Assembly (NCBI GenBank): GCA_964649725.1
Contig: CAZYTM010000007.1
Location: 130,280-194,279, forward strand
Length of the DNA: 64,000 bases
Reading direction: 5' to 3'
DNA from: CAZYTM01 sp964649725
GTDB lineage: Bacteria > Desulfobacterota > Desulfuromonadia > Geobacterales > Geobacteraceae
Notes under the pieces: generated by a model
The model's input: only the letters and a program-made list of their open reading frames with translations
Told to the model about the DNA's origin: nothing
The model's database searches: none
Made by a program: the position numbers and the translations under genes
Shown here: piece by piece, positions 43,859 to 53,330 of the stretch
Numbering within the stretch: the first letter of the stretch is position 1
Layout: the number at the start of each line of letters is the position of its first letter

Positions 43859-44650
43859 ATGGCGACTTATGAGGATATACTGGCGCAGGGGGTTGCCCTG
43901 CTTGAGGGGGGAGATGCCAAGGCAGCTATTAACAAGTTCAGAACCTGTCTGGAAATGGAGCCTAAGAATCCGGAAGGTTATTTCCAGCTTGGAGAGGCAT
44001 TGGTAATAATTGAACAATTCAATGAAGCTGTTAAGGTCTATCAGCAGGGGCTCAAGTTGGCACCAGAGGATACCGAGGGGCTGACTGCCCTGGGGGACAT
44101 TTTCTTTGAACAGGGAAAACACAAAGATGCATTGCGTTGTTATCGCAAGGTCACCGAACTGTCACCCAAGGATGCGGATGGATATGTGAATATTGGTCTT
44201 GTATACAACAGCATGGAGCGTGGTGAAGAGGCAATCAAGGCGTATCAGCAGGCGCTGGATATAGATAAGAATAACGTCTTTGCCTATAACGCCCTTGGCG
44301 ATGCCTGGTATGGTCTTGGTGATCGGGACAAGGCAATAGCCGCATTCCGTAAGGGTATAGAAATCGATCCGAAGGATGCCGCTGCCCATTTCAATCTGGG
44401 AGAGTTATTTTACGATCTGGGGGAGTTTGGCGATGCGGAAAAGGAGTGTCTTGAAGCGATTCGGCTCGATCCCCACTTCACCCTGCCGTACCTGACCCTT
44501 GGCAGTCTTTACATGGACAAGGAGCATGTGGCTGAAGCGATCAAATATCTGGAACTTTATCTGAAGATGGAGAAATCACCGCAGGCGGCTGATATGGTAG
44601 CTGAGGTCCAGGCTGTATTGGAAGGGCTGAAGGCAGAGTCGAAAGGTTAA
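43859..44650 (+). CDS. Tetratricopeptide repeat protein
   Basis: A 263-aa protein made almost entirely of TPR units of 34 residues (for example KEPEG.. forms such as NPEGYFQLGEALVIIEQFNE, TEGLTALGDIFFEQGKHKDA and DGYVNIGLVYNSMERGEEA). About seven units are readable. No signal peptide or membrane helix is seen, so it is probably a cytosolic scaffold. AAGGGGGGAAG lies before the ATG at 43859; the GTG at 43841 is less likely. Confidence 0.88.
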   Translation: MATYEDILAQGVALLEGGDAKAAINKFRTCLEMEPKNPEGYFQLGEALVIIEQFNEAVKVYQQGLKLAPEDTEGLTALGDIFFEQGKHKDALRCYRKVTELSPKDADGYVNIGLVYNSMERGEEAIKAYQQALDIDKNNVFAYNALGDAWYGLGDRDKAIAAFRKGIEIDPKDAAAHFNLGELFYDLGEFGDAEKECLEAIRLDPHFTLPYLTLGSLYMDKEHVAEAIKYLELYLKMEKSPQAADMVAEVQAVLEGLKAESKG

Positions 44651-44702
44651 TATAGGCATTAGCTTTGTTATTGCAGCTGTTATGATAAAATTTTGATGTC
44701 AC

Positions 44703-44730
44703 TTGGCATGCATCTATATTGCGATACAAT
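44703..44730 (+). promoter_or_regulatory. Putative sigma-70 promoter of the YtxH-like gene
   Basis: TTGGCA at 44703-44708, 16-base spacer, TACAAT at 44725-44730, some 33 bases before the ATG. Confidence 0.6.
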
Positions 44731-44763
44731 TAACCTGTGCGAATAACAATTAGGAGGTTTGCG

Positions 44764-45111
44764 ATGGCAGATAAAGATAACAATCTAATGGTAGGCGGTC
44801 TGATGCTTTTGGCTGGCGGTATTCTCGGGGCAGGAATAGCCCTTTTGTTTGCGCCGCAGTCGGGGCAGAAAACCCGTCGCGACATTACCCGTTATGCCAA
44901 GAAGGCGAAGCATCGGGCAGAGGATGTGGTGGATGAATTCTCCAGCAATCTGTCTGACATGGTTGATGCTGTGGGAGAAAAAGCTGAAGATCTGCTGGAT
45001 AAAGGTAAAGACCTGGCCCATGATGCGAAAAAGGAGATTCTCCGTAGTATCGAAGAAGGACAGGCAAAATTGGAAAAACAACGTGCCAGACTGGCAAAAC
45101 TGGTCGGCTGA
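44764..45111 (+). CDS. YtxH-like (gas-vesicle-related) small membrane protein
   Basis: A 115-aa protein with one N-terminal helix (GLMLLAGGILGAGIALLFAPQSG) and the APxSGxxTR motif of YtxH proteins. A long amphipathic charged helix follows (AEDVVDEFSSNLSDMVDAVG...). Members are often stress-related; the function is not defined. The ATG at 44764 follows a strong TAGGAGG; the upstream frame to 44737 is not needed. Confidence 0.85.
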   Translation: MADKDNNLMVGGLMLLAGGILGAGIALLFAPQSGQKTRRDITRYAKKAKHRAEDVVDEFSSNLSDMVDAVGEKAEDLLDKGKDLAHDAKKEILRSIEEGQAKLEKQRARLAKLVG

Positions 45112-45137
45112 TTTATATTAGAGCAGATTGTGCTAGG

Positions 45138-45177
45138 TGCCTCTCCCTGAATTGATCGGGAGAGGCATTATTTTTTT
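45138..45177 (+). terminator. Intrinsic terminator between convergent genes
   Basis: A 10-bp stem TGCCTCTCCC / GGGAGAGGCA with a 10-base loop, then TTATTTTTTT. The T-run overlaps the stop codon of the convergent minus-strand gene. Confidence 0.9.
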
Positions 45178-45815
45178 GGGGTAGAAAAATAGATGTCGCC
45201 ATACCAGGCAGTGATTTCGTCCTGGGTGTCATCGGTATCGGTCATGACAGCAATAGCTCCGATGGCTGGAGGTTCTTCTGCAAAAAACTTCCGGTAATCT
45301 TCGTATACATTGCGCTGTTCTATTATCCAGTTACCTGCCTTGTCATCGCCAGATTCAACGGCAACAATGGTATTATTGCCAGTGTATGGGCTTGGTGCAT
45401 GGCTCCCCTTTGTCATTTTATTGGCCCAGACATAATTAATAGCCCGTGTCTGCCAGAAGAATGAGCGGGGGAATACTATATAGACCCTTGCAGCAAAGTC
45501 ATCCCCACTCTTTTTCGCAATATCCTCCCGTTTCAGTGAATGTTCGATCTTCCAGGACCAGTTAAGGACCGGCTTCTGCTTCGGATCAATATTGATCTCC
45601 TTGAGAAGGCCGGAGGCTGCATGTCTGCTGTGTGCCTTGAGGACCTTCTTGCCTTCGTCAATGACTATGGCATAATCGGTCTTCCCTTTAAAAATCTTTT
45701 CAGTCCAGCCGGACAGGTCGGCACTGCTGAATCTGCCAATCATATGCTCGGCAGCAGAGATATTGCTACTCATTAGAAACAGTGTCAGAATGATGAGAAT
45801 GGATACACGGGACAT
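45168..45815 (-). CDS. DUF3047-like exported protein
   Basis: A 215-aa protein with a signal peptide (ILIILTLFLMSSNISA). The body matches the DUF3047 pattern: NWSWKIEHSL, DDFAARVYIVFP, NYVWANKMTKGSHAPSPYTGN, VYEDYRKFFAEEPPAIGAIAVMTDTDDT split over the second half, and the final AWYGDIYF. It is predicted to be periplasmic and beta-rich. No biochemical function is known for the family. Confidence 0.85.
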   Translation of the reverse strand: MSRVSILIILTLFLMSSNISAAEHMIGRFSSADLSGWTEKIFKGKTDYAIVIDEGKKVLKAHSRHAASGLLKEINIDPKQKPVLNWSWKIEHSLKREDIAKKSGDDFAARVYIVFPRSFFWQTRAINYVWANKMTKGSHAPSPYTGNNTIVAVESGDDKAGNWIIEQRNVYEDYRKFFAEEPPAIGAIAVMTDTDDTQDEITAWYGDIYFSTPKK

Positions 45816-45926
45816 AAACTATGGGTATTCTCCATTTATAATTTTAGAAGGGGAGATATAGTCCAACTCTATCTGCCAATGCTTAACTGTCAAGCTTCTG
45901 AAATTTGTATATAGATTCTGTAAGTT

Positions 45927-46256
45927 CTAATTTAGCGTGGTAAATTTTGAGCCGGTACGACACCATGGTAACTCAGCGTGGCTTTCAGTGCTACAGACAG
46001 AGCAGAGTAGGCGCGGTACCCGAGCATGGAGATAAGCTGTGAATCGGAAGAAGTCGTCATGATGCCAACTCTCCTGGCAACTGTCTATGACAGTTGCCAG
46101 AGAACCACATTTGGGGCAGGAGAATGAGCTTCCGACTGGGAAGTCAATGGTCAGATCAAGGCGTTTCCCGCTATTTGAAAATGTAAGTGCAGTTATCTGC
46201 CAAGGGGATGAAAGACCAAGAACTGCGGAAAATATTGCGCTCTGCTCCATGTGCAT
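45927..46256 (-). pseudogene. ISL3-family transposase, N-terminal remnant
   Basis: About 110 residues are recognisable as the start of an ISL3-type transposase. The zinc-finger part SCPKCGSLATVIDSC is followed by WHHDDFFRFTAYLHARVPRLLCSVC and ELPWCRTGSKFT. The frame stops right after FTTL, where intact members continue for about 300 more residues with the DDE catalytic domain. No continuation was found in the following sequence. The start near 46256 (MHMEQ) is inferred from the family. No terminal inverted repeats are visible. It is a dead fragment. Confidence 0.8.
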
Positions 46257-46683
46257 CCTTTTAGCTGCTGGATAATAGTATGATAGTCTCATGTACATTA
46301 TTTGTGCCAAGCTGGCTGCAGCCCAGCAGGAGCAGTTATGGTAGGGCCTCATACATTGTCAGGTGGGTAAAGGGTGTAAAAGGATTCAATCGCCTGTGGC
46401 AATGGAGATGATATCAAGTAAGGTAAACCATAGATTTGCAGAGATGAAATAAATCTGACAGGGGAATATTTATTTACACCGCTCCAGATGATGGCAGGAG
46501 TAAAATTCGCTAATCTGCATGCGCGAGAAGGAACTATGCTGGAGTATCATTTAATGTTATTGCGCCATTTGCCCCGGGGTATATTGCTGTTATCTTAACT
46601 AAGGAGATAGTCAGCTTTGCCTTGGCAGGATATCTGCTATAGTTGATGAAACCAGGATATGTTTATTAGGTTGTTATGGAGTA
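46257..46683. other. 427-bp intergenic stretch with transposon scar and promoter region
   Basis: No supported gene. The left part adjoins the ISL3 remnant and may be former IS sequence. The right end holds a sigma-54-like promoter before the kinase gene. Confidence 0.5.
46622..46640 (+). promoter_or_regulatory. Sigma-54-like promoter of the kinase/regulator pair
   Basis: TTGGCAGGATATCTGCTAT carries GG (46624-46625) and GC (46636-46637) exactly ten bases apart and keeps TGGCA and TGC of the consensus. It lies about 47 bases before the ATG of the kinase, which is co-transcribed with an NtrC-type activator, so autoregulation is possible. Confidence 0.5.
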
Positions 46684-49671
46684 ATGATGAAGATGCAAAG
46701 TCCAGATAGTAATCGGTTGCCTAAAGCTGTAACTTTTCTGCTGTGTGCAGTTGCGATTACTTGCGGCGTGGAACTATCCATCATGGCTCTAAACCCGCAA
46801 CTATATGCTATAAATAACATCTGGATAAAGTATTTAACTGATGCCCTTTTATTGATTATCTTCACTGCTCCGTTATTATGGCAATTTGTGGCAAAGCCGG
46901 TGGCACAAAGTAATTATCTTGCCAAGGAGAAAAGGAGCACAGCAGCATGGATTTTATCCAAGCTGTTGCTGATTTTTTTCTCCATTGAACTGGCCGTGCA
47001 GGTAATTGTACCGCTTCTGTTTCCAGCCGAAATTACAATATTGAAGAATTTTTTTGATCTGCTGATGTTGGCATTCCTCAGCACCCCATTCCTCTGGGGT
47101 ATAATCCTGCACCCATTGAGAGAGAAGTCGCGCCGCTCTTTTGCCGTAAGCTATCCATTGGTGGTCTACTTTCAGCTTCTTACAGTCATTCTTATTCTTG
47201 AACTATTACATGACGTGGTTTTACCAGCTATTTTGCAGGTAAACTGGCACTACCTTCGCATCATTGACTCAACATTGATGTTATTGTTCAGTGCTCCGGC
47301 ACTCTGGTTGCTGGTGGTGAGACCACTGCAAAGGGCTGCCCAAGAGGAGCAGGAATGGGCAGAGGCGTTGCGTGATGATGTAGTGGATGCCATAGTGACA
47401 ATTACCTACGATGGCACAATAAAATCATTTAATCCTGCTGCTGAAAAAATATTCGGTTATCAGGAGGCAGCGGTACATGGTCAACCGGCAACTTTTATAT
47501 TTGCTGAGTTGGCTGAGCAAACGGTGCTTGAGTTGCTCACCCGGTCGTTGTCTGATATGGCAGTAAAGCGCCCTGCAGCGATGTTTTATGAAATTACCGG
47601 CAAACGAAGAGATGGGACTTGCTTCCCTATGGATATGTCGGTGAGCAGGGTGATGCAAGAGGGAGAGCAACTGGCACTGGTTATTATGCGTGACATCACT
47701 GAACGAAAGATTGCCGAAGAGAACCTTCAGGGAGCAGTTGCAATGTTAACCGCAACTCTGGAGGCGACTGCTGATGGCATAATTGTATTTTCCAGAGACC
47801 GCCGGATAGAGGTCTGCAACAAGAAATTTGCCTATATCTGGTCTGTACCGGATGAAGTGTTTGCCGGGAAGGATGGAACTGTACTTCTGGCGCATATGAG
47901 GAAGCAGATAACTGATGCGGTACAACTGGATTTTCAGGCTGCTGTCAACAGTCATACAGGTGGCCGGCTCCGTACCCTTGAACTTCTGGATGGAAGATAT
48001 ATCGAACTCTACACTCAGCCAGAGTTCATTATGGGTTCTGTTGCAGGAGAGGTATGGAGCTGTCGTGACATTACCGAGCGTTATCGTGCAGCAGCAGCGC
48101 TAAGGGAAAGTGAAGAACGATTCGAACGGGCGATCTCTGGGGCTAATGATGGTATTTGGGAATTGGATGTCGAAACTGGTACTCTATATGCTACGCCACG
48201 ATTTAAAAAACAATTAGGGTATGGTGAAGATGATGTGGTGAAAAGTTACGCAGGGTTCCTTACCCTTCTTCATCCAGACGATCATGATCAGGTTGAAAGA
48301 GCGATACAGTTACATTTTGCGCAGCGACTCCCCTATGACGTAGAATTCCGCCTGCGTAATAGTAATGGTGAATATCGGTGGTTCAGGTCTCGGGGGCAGG
48401 CTGTATGGGATGAAGCAGGTCGTGCCAGAAGGTTTGCCGGTTGGATTACTGATATCAATAGGCGCAAGCTTGTGGAACAGGCTTTACAGGAGAGTGAAGA
48501 ACGTTTCAGAAGTATTTTCGAGCAGACTGAGGATGCCATAGTCCTTTTCAAAAGTGGTAGCTGCGAGGTAGTCGATATAAATCCGATGGCAGAAAAGATG
48601 TTTGGCTTTGCCAGGGATGAGTTGATTGCAGCCGGGTTATCTGCAGTCTGTAGGGAGAGTGATTATGACCTTCTCCATGCGACCATTTGTCGACTTAGTC
48701 GTGAAGAGAATTGCCGGCTTGACAATGTCAGCAGCATTCGAAAAGATGGGGAGGAGATTATAGTCTCTATCCGGGGCAAATTGATCAATCTCCAGGGGGA
48801 GGAGGTAATATATTGCACCTTCCGCGACATTACCGAGCGTGTCAGGATGGAGGAAGAGGCACGGCAGATCCAGGCAAAACTGATCCAGACCAACAAGATG
48901 ACCTCTCTTGGTGTACTTGTAACCAGCATTGCCCATGAGATAAATAATCCGAACAACTTCATCATGGCTAATGCTGAACTGCTGGACAAAATCTGGAAAG
49001 ATGCAGAAGTTGTGCTGCGCCGCTATTATGAGATTAACGGTGATTTTCGGCTTGGAGGGCTACCGTTCTCCGAGATTCAGACATCCCTCCCAGCAGTTTT
49101 AGCGGGAATAAGTGAAGGGGGGGGCAGAATTCGTGACATAATAAGTAACCTCAAGGATTATGCCAGGCAGGAACGGATTCTGCCAAATCAGCGAGTCGAA
49201 GTGAACATGGTTATAGAAAATGCTGTCAGTATACTCCGACACCATATTGCCAAGCATACCTTGCATTTTAACCTCGACCTGGAGGCGAATATCCCATCTG
49301 TCAAAGGGAGTGCCCAACAGCTCGAACAGGTAGTTATCAATCTGATTATGAATGCTTGCCAGGCCTTGCCTGATAATGGGTGTGGCATAGATGTATGCAC
49401 CAGATATGACAATGAGTGTAACGAAGTAGTTGTCAAAGTCCATGATGATGGTGTAGGGATGTCGAGGGAGATTGTAGATCGCGTATTGGAACCGTTTTTT
49501 ACAACTAAACTGGACAGCGGTGGAACTGGTTTAGGATTGTCGATATCTTATTCGATTATCAAAGAACATCAAGGGACTATGGAGATTGATTCGTTGCCAG
49601 AGCATGGGACAACCTTCGAGGTTCGTCTCCCTGCGCTGCTGTCAAACGCATATGAGGAGGAGAAGAGATGA
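46684..49671 (+). CDS. Multi-PAS sensor histidine kinase with triplicated membrane module
   Basis: A 995-aa kinase. The first 220 residues contain three copies of a two-helix unit of about 70 residues, each ending in a P.LW..V..P-type motif (TAPLLWQFVAKP, STPFLWGIILHP, SAPALWLLVVRP). Four PAS-like domains follow (for example DAIVTITYDGTIKSFNPAAE and DGIWELDVETGTL). HisKA has His751 (SIAHEINNPNNF) and HATPase has HDDGVGM and GTGLGLSI. No large periplasmic domain exists, so the signal is probably sensed in the membrane or by PAS. Its stop overlaps the regulator start (ATGA). Confidence 0.92.
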   Translation: MMKMQSPDSNRLPKAVTFLLCAVAITCGVELSIMALNPQLYAINNIWIKYLTDALLLIIFTAPLLWQFVAKPVAQSNYLAKEKRSTAAWILSKLLLIFFSIELAVQVIVPLLFPAEITILKNFFDLLMLAFLSTPFLWGIILHPLREKSRRSFAVSYPLVVYFQLLTVILILELLHDVVLPAILQVNWHYLRIIDSTLMLLFSAPALWLLVVRPLQRAAQEEQEWAEALRDDVVDAIVTITYDGTIKSFNPAAEKIFGYQEAAVHGQPATFIFAELAEQTVLELLTRSLSDMAVKRPAAMFYEITGKRRDGTCFPMDMSVSRVMQEGEQLALVIMRDITERKIAEENLQGAVAMLTATLEATADGIIVFSRDRRIEVCNKKFAYIWSVPDEVFAGKDGTVLLAHMRKQITDAVQLDFQAAVNSHTGGRLRTLELLDGRYIELYTQPEFIMGSVAGEVWSCRDITERYRAAAALRESEERFERAISGANDGIWELDVETGTLYATPRFKKQLGYGEDDVVKSYAGFLTLLHPDDHDQVERAIQLHFAQRLPYDVEFRLRNSNGEYRWFRSRGQAVWDEAGRARRFAGWITDINRRKLVEQALQESEERFRSIFEQTEDAIVLFKSGSCEVVDINPMAEKMFGFARDELIAAGLSAVCRESDYDLLHATICRLSREENCRLDNVSSIRKDGEEIIVSIRGKLINLQGEEVIYCTFRDITERVRMEEEARQIQAKLIQTNKMTSLGVLVTSIAHEINNPNNFIMANAELLDKIWKDAEVVLRRYYEINGDFRLGGLPFSEIQTSLPAVLAGISEGGGRIRDIISNLKDYARQERILPNQRVEVNMVIENAVSILRHHIAKHTLHFNLDLEANIPSVKGSAQQLEQVVINLIMNACQALPDNGCGIDVCTRYDNECNEVVVKVHDDGVGMSREIVDRVLEPFFTTKLDSGGTGLGLSISYSIIKEHQGTMEIDSLPEHGTTFEVRLPALLSNAYEEEKR

Positions 49672-51083
49672 CAGTATCAGCGACCCCCCAGTTGCCGTTG
49701 CTGCTGGTGGACGATGAACCACATATTCTTAATATTACCCGTTTGACACTGCAGAGCCAGGGTGTTGAGGGAGCTATTATATTGAGTGACAGCCGCGAGG
49801 TGTTGCCGTTACTTGCCAGACAACCGGTCGCTGCTATTCTGCTCGATCTCTTCATGCCTCATTTATCAGGTCTTGAACTGTTGCCAAAACTGGTCAAGGA
49901 CTATCCAGAGATACCAGTTATCGTCATGACTGCAATCGACGAAACCGAGACCGCTGTCAATTGTATGCGCCAGGGTGCTTTTGATTATCTGGTGAAACCT
50001 GTTGAATCGGCTCGCTTGACTTCAAGTGTAAAGAAAGCTCTAGAACTCAGGTCGCTTAATCGCGAGTTGTACTCCTTGAAGGAGTATCTGTTTTCTGATC
50101 GACTCGACAATCCTGCCGTATTTGCAGGTATTGTCACAGTAAACAAGAAGATGCGGGCGCTCTTCCAGTATGTGGAGGTTATCGCAGGGTCGGGTCAGCC
50201 AATACTGATAACAGGAGAAACAGGGGTCGGCAAGGAGTTGTTTGCCCATGCAATACATGAATTGAGCGGCTGCAAAGGAGAATTCGTTGCAGTTAATGTT
50301 GCAGGCCTGGATGATAATATGTTTGCGGATACCTTGTTTGGCCATAAAAAGGGGGCATATACAGGTGCAGATCAGGCCCGTGACGGGTTGATTGCGAGAG
50401 CTGCCGGTGGGACTCTGTTCCTGGATGAAATAGGCGACCTCAACGAGATGTCTCAGATCAAGTTGCTGCGGCTATTGCAGGAAAGAGAGTATTATCCGGT
50501 CGGTGCCGATCTGGCACGGAAAAGCGAAGCCCGCATGGTGATGGCCACCAACAGGGAGCTGCAAAAGTATATCGCTGCCGGGAAATTCCGTAATGATCTC
50601 TATTTTAGGCTTTGTGCACATCAGCTCAATGTTCCCTCCTTGCGTGACCGGGCTGAAGATATTCAGCCGCTCTTGGAGCACTTTCTGGGCAAGGCCGCAG
50701 CAGCCTTGAAAAAGAAGAGGCCGACTCCACCGGCCGATCTATTGACTTTGCTGGCAACTTATCATTTCCCAGGCAATGTTCGGGAACTTGAGGCGATGGT
50801 CTTCGATGCCGTGGCCCGGCATAATTCAGGGGTGCTATCCATGTCCAGTTTCCGTAGTGCAATCGGCGAGGACCGGACTGCAGTTGCAGCTGAAAATTCT
50901 CCCTCTAATTCTGTTGACGGTGAAAATCTGCAGGGGATTTTCGGCCATTTCCCATCGCTTGTCGAAATGGAGGAGTATATGATAGGTGAAGCAATGAAAA
51001 TTGCCAAAGGGAACCAGGGGGTTGCTGCCGCATTGCTCGGTATAACAAGACAGACACTTAACAAGCGTCTCAAGGGAAGGTAG
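49668..51083 (+). CDS. NtrC-family sigma-54-dependent response regulator
   Basis: A 471-aa activator. Receiver with VDDEPH and phospho-acceptor Asp60 (ILLDLFMPHLSG); AAA+ domain with GETGVGKE, the sigma-54 loop GAYTGA, GGTLFLDEIGDL and FRNDLYFRL; C-terminal helix-turn-helix (NQGVAAALLGITRQTLNKRL). It is translationally coupled to the upstream kinase and almost certainly its partner. Confidence 0.95.
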   Translation: MTVSATPQLPLLLVDDEPHILNITRLTLQSQGVEGAIILSDSREVLPLLARQPVAAILLDLFMPHLSGLELLPKLVKDYPEIPVIVMTAIDETETAVNCMRQGAFDYLVKPVESARLTSSVKKALELRSLNRELYSLKEYLFSDRLDNPAVFAGIVTVNKKMRALFQYVEVIAGSGQPILITGETGVGKELFAHAIHELSGCKGEFVAVNVAGLDDNMFADTLFGHKKGAYTGADQARDGLIARAAGGTLFLDEIGDLNEMSQIKLLRLLQEREYYPVGADLARKSEARMVMATNRELQKYIAAGKFRNDLYFRLCAHQLNVPSLRDRAEDIQPLLEHFLGKAAAALKKKRPTPPADLLTLLATYHFPGNVRELEAMVFDAVARHNSGVLSMSSFRSAIGEDRTAVAAENSPSNSVDGENLQGIFGHFPSLVEMEEYMIGEAMKIAKGNQGVAAALLGITRQTLNKRLKGR

Positions 51084-51139
51084 TTAAGGGTTTACTTTTT
51101 CATGCTGTCATACTGAGAAGATGAAAGGGGAGTCGGATA

Positions 51140-51640
51140 ATGAGATTGGCCGGAATAAGTCATCTCAGGCGGTGGCTGGCAGCAGCAACACTTATATTCT
51201 TGATACAGAACATTTCTGCTGCCGCTGTGCCGGCTGCGCCACGGAAACTGTTGGCTCAGGATAAATGCCCTGTTTGCGGCATGTTCGTGGCAAAATACCC
51301 TGATTTCGCCTGCCAGATACTTTTCAAGGATGGCAGCAGGGCGGTATTCGATGGCGCCAAGGATATGTTCAGCTATTATCTGGATATGGCTAGATATGCA
51401 CAAGGGCATAAGAGTGACCAGATTTTAGCTGTCTATGTAACTGACTACTATTCACTTCGCTATGTAGATGGACGGACCGCCTGGTATGCAGTCGGCAGTG
51501 ATGTCTACGGGCCAATGGGGAATGAGTTGGTACCGTTCGGCAAGGAGTCAGATGCCAGGGAATTTATGAAAGACCATAAGGGTAAGCGTTTGCTCCGTTT
51601 TAGCGAGGTAAATCTGGCGCTTATAAAGAGCCTTAATTGA
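51140..51640 (+). CDS. NosL-like exported protein
   Basis: A 166-aa protein with a signal peptide (LAAATLIFLIQNISAAA). The NosL motif is present as DKCPVCGMFVAKYPDF, followed by QILFKDGSRAVFDGAKDMF and YVTDYYSLRYVDGRTAWYAVG. NosL binds Cu(I) for nitrous oxide reductase, but no nos genes are near. A general periplasmic metal-handling role is equally possible. AAAGGGGAG precedes the ATG. Confidence 0.85.
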   Translation: MRLAGISHLRRWLAAATLIFLIQNISAAAVPAAPRKLLAQDKCPVCGMFVAKYPDFACQILFKDGSRAVFDGAKDMFSYYLDMARYAQGHKSDQILAVYVTDYYSLRYVDGRTAWYAVGSDVYGPMGNELVPFGKESDAREFMKDHKGKRLLRFSEVNLALIKSLN

Positions 51641-51761
51641 GCAATGCTAAAATATGATATGGCAATATATCTACCCTGCTGCTCCTTGATAACAAATTAG
51701 TTACCATTTTCCTTGCAGCTGTGATAAATAGCACCCCTGAGAGAACTTCACTGGGGGAGCC

Positions 51762-53330
51762 GTGTCGGAAAAGAAGAATATTGTTCGGGCTGCTGGAGTA
51801 CTGGGTTCTGCCACGATCTTGTCCCGTATCATGGGAATGGTCAGGGATATGGTGGTCTCCCGACTTTTTGGTGCCGGCCTTGCCACCGATGCATTCTTTG
51901 CCGCCTTCCAGATACCTAACATGCTGCGTCGGTTTTTTGCAGAGGGTGCACTTGCTTCAGCATTCGTCCCTACCTTTACCGAAGTATTTACCCAGCAGGG
52001 GGAGAGGCAGGCGCGTGAGCTAGCCAATACCTGTTTTACCCTGCTTACAATTGTCATGTCTCTGGTTACGCTACTCGGTATCGTATTCTCCCCACAGATA
52101 GTAGCCCTGATGTTCCCTGGATTCATTGCCATGCCTGGGAAACTTGAACTGACGGTCTTGCTTAACCGGTTGATGTTCCCTTATCTCTTCTTTATCAGTC
52201 TGGTTGCTCTCTGCATGGGTATTCTGAATACTGTCCGGCACTTTTTCACTCCGGCCATTTCGACGGTTTTTCTCAATCTGGCCATGATCTGTTCTGCTTA
52301 TTTCCTCCATTCGTACTTTCAGGTGCCGATAGTCTCGTTGGCTGTAGGTGTGTTGCTTGGGGGAGTCCTGCAACTTCTGCTACAGTTACCGGTTCTTTAC
52401 CAGAAAGGATTTTCGCTACGACCGCGGTTTGATTTCAGTCACCCGGCAGTTCGAAAAATTACCCTGTTGATGGGGCCGTCGGTGTTCGGGGTGGGGGTCT
52501 ACTATCTTAACATCACGGTTGGGAATATTCTGGCATCTCTACTCCCTCAAGGTAGCGTCTCTTATCTTTACTATGCTCAGCGACTGTTCGAGTTCCCTCA
52601 AGGCATATTTACAGTTGCTGTTGCCCAGGCGGTCCTTCCATCCATGAGCAGGCAGGCTGCTGCCGGGGAGATGGCTGACCTCAAAGAGTCGCTCGGTTTT
52701 GGCTTACGCCTCACCCTCTTTGTTACAATTCCGGCCATGGCAGGTCTGGTAATCTGCGCCACACCGATATTCAGCCTGCTTTTCATGGGGGGAGAGTTTG
52801 ATTACGGTAAAGTCGTTAATAGTGCAGTTGCCCTCAGCTATTACTCGTTAGGGCTGTCTCTGGTGGCTATGGTCAGGGTGCTGGTGCCCGCTTTCTATGC
52901 CTTGCAAGACACAAGAACTCCAGTCATGGTGGCTTTTATTGCTTTTCTCTTCAATCTGCTCTTCAGCCTGCTCCTTATGGGGCCGCTCAAGCATGGTGGT
53001 CTGGCCTTGGCATCCACGCTGTCAGCGCTGATCAATATGGGTATGTTGTATCTATTTTTGAAGCGCAAGATTGGCTATTTCGGTGGCCGGAGAATTGCCT
53101 TGACCGGAGGGAAAACCTTGCTGGCAACAATCCCGATGATTATCGCAGCCTGGTGGGGAGTTTCGCAGGTGGATTGGTCGCTGGCTGGACATAAAATCTT
53201 GAAAGGGGCCGCACTCGGGGGGACGATTCTGTCCGGTATTGTTATATTCATGGCGGGTGCATATCTATTGCGTATTGAAGAGGTAAGTGATGCAACAGAT
53301 ATGTTGCGAAAAAGATTTAATCGACGATGA
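51762..53330 (+). CDS. murJ: Lipid II flippase MurJ (MviN)
   Basis: A 522-aa polytopic protein of the MOP superfamily with about 14 helices. It moves lipid II across the inner membrane for peptidoglycan synthesis. The N-terminal signature GSATILSRIMGMVRDMVVSR and the block FAAFQIPNMLRRFFAEGALA are diagnostic. The start is GTG with GGGGGAG upstream. The stop overlaps the start of ogt (ATGA). Confidence 0.96.
   Translation: MSEKKNIVRAAGVLGSATILSRIMGMVRDMVVSRLFGAGLATDAFFAAFQIPNMLRRFFAEGALASAFVPTFTEVFTQQGERQARELANTCFTLLTIVMSLVTLLGIVFSPQIVALMFPGFIAMPGKLELTVLLNRLMFPYLFFISLVALCMGILNTVRHFFTPAISTVFLNLAMICSAYFLHSYFQVPIVSLAVGVLLGGVLQLLLQLPVLYQKGFSLRPRFDFSHPAVRKITLLMGPSVFGVGVYYLNITVGNILASLLPQGSVSYLYYAQRLFEFPQGIFTVAVAQAVLPSMSRQAAAGEMADLKESLGFGLRLTLFVTIPAMAGLVICATPIFSLLFMGGEFDYGKVVNSAVALSYYSLGLSLVAMVRVLVPAFYALQDTRTPVMVAFIAFLFNLLFSLLLMGPLKHGGLALASTLSALINMGMLYLFLKRKIGYFGGRRIALTGGKTLLATIPMIIAAWWGVSQVDWSLAGHKILKGAALGGTILSGIVIFMAGAYLLRIEEVSDATDMLRKRFNRR

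Noticed and set aside
44704..44722. Sigma-54 reading of TTGGCATGCATCTATATTGC before the YtxH-like gene
   Set aside because: GG and GC are 14 bases apart instead of 10; the segment fits a sigma-70 promoter (TTGGCA-16-TACAAT) better.
46257..46683. A complete insertion sequence around the ISL3 fragment
   Set aside because: No paired terminal inverted repeats or target-site duplication could be identified; only the N-terminal coding fragment is supported.
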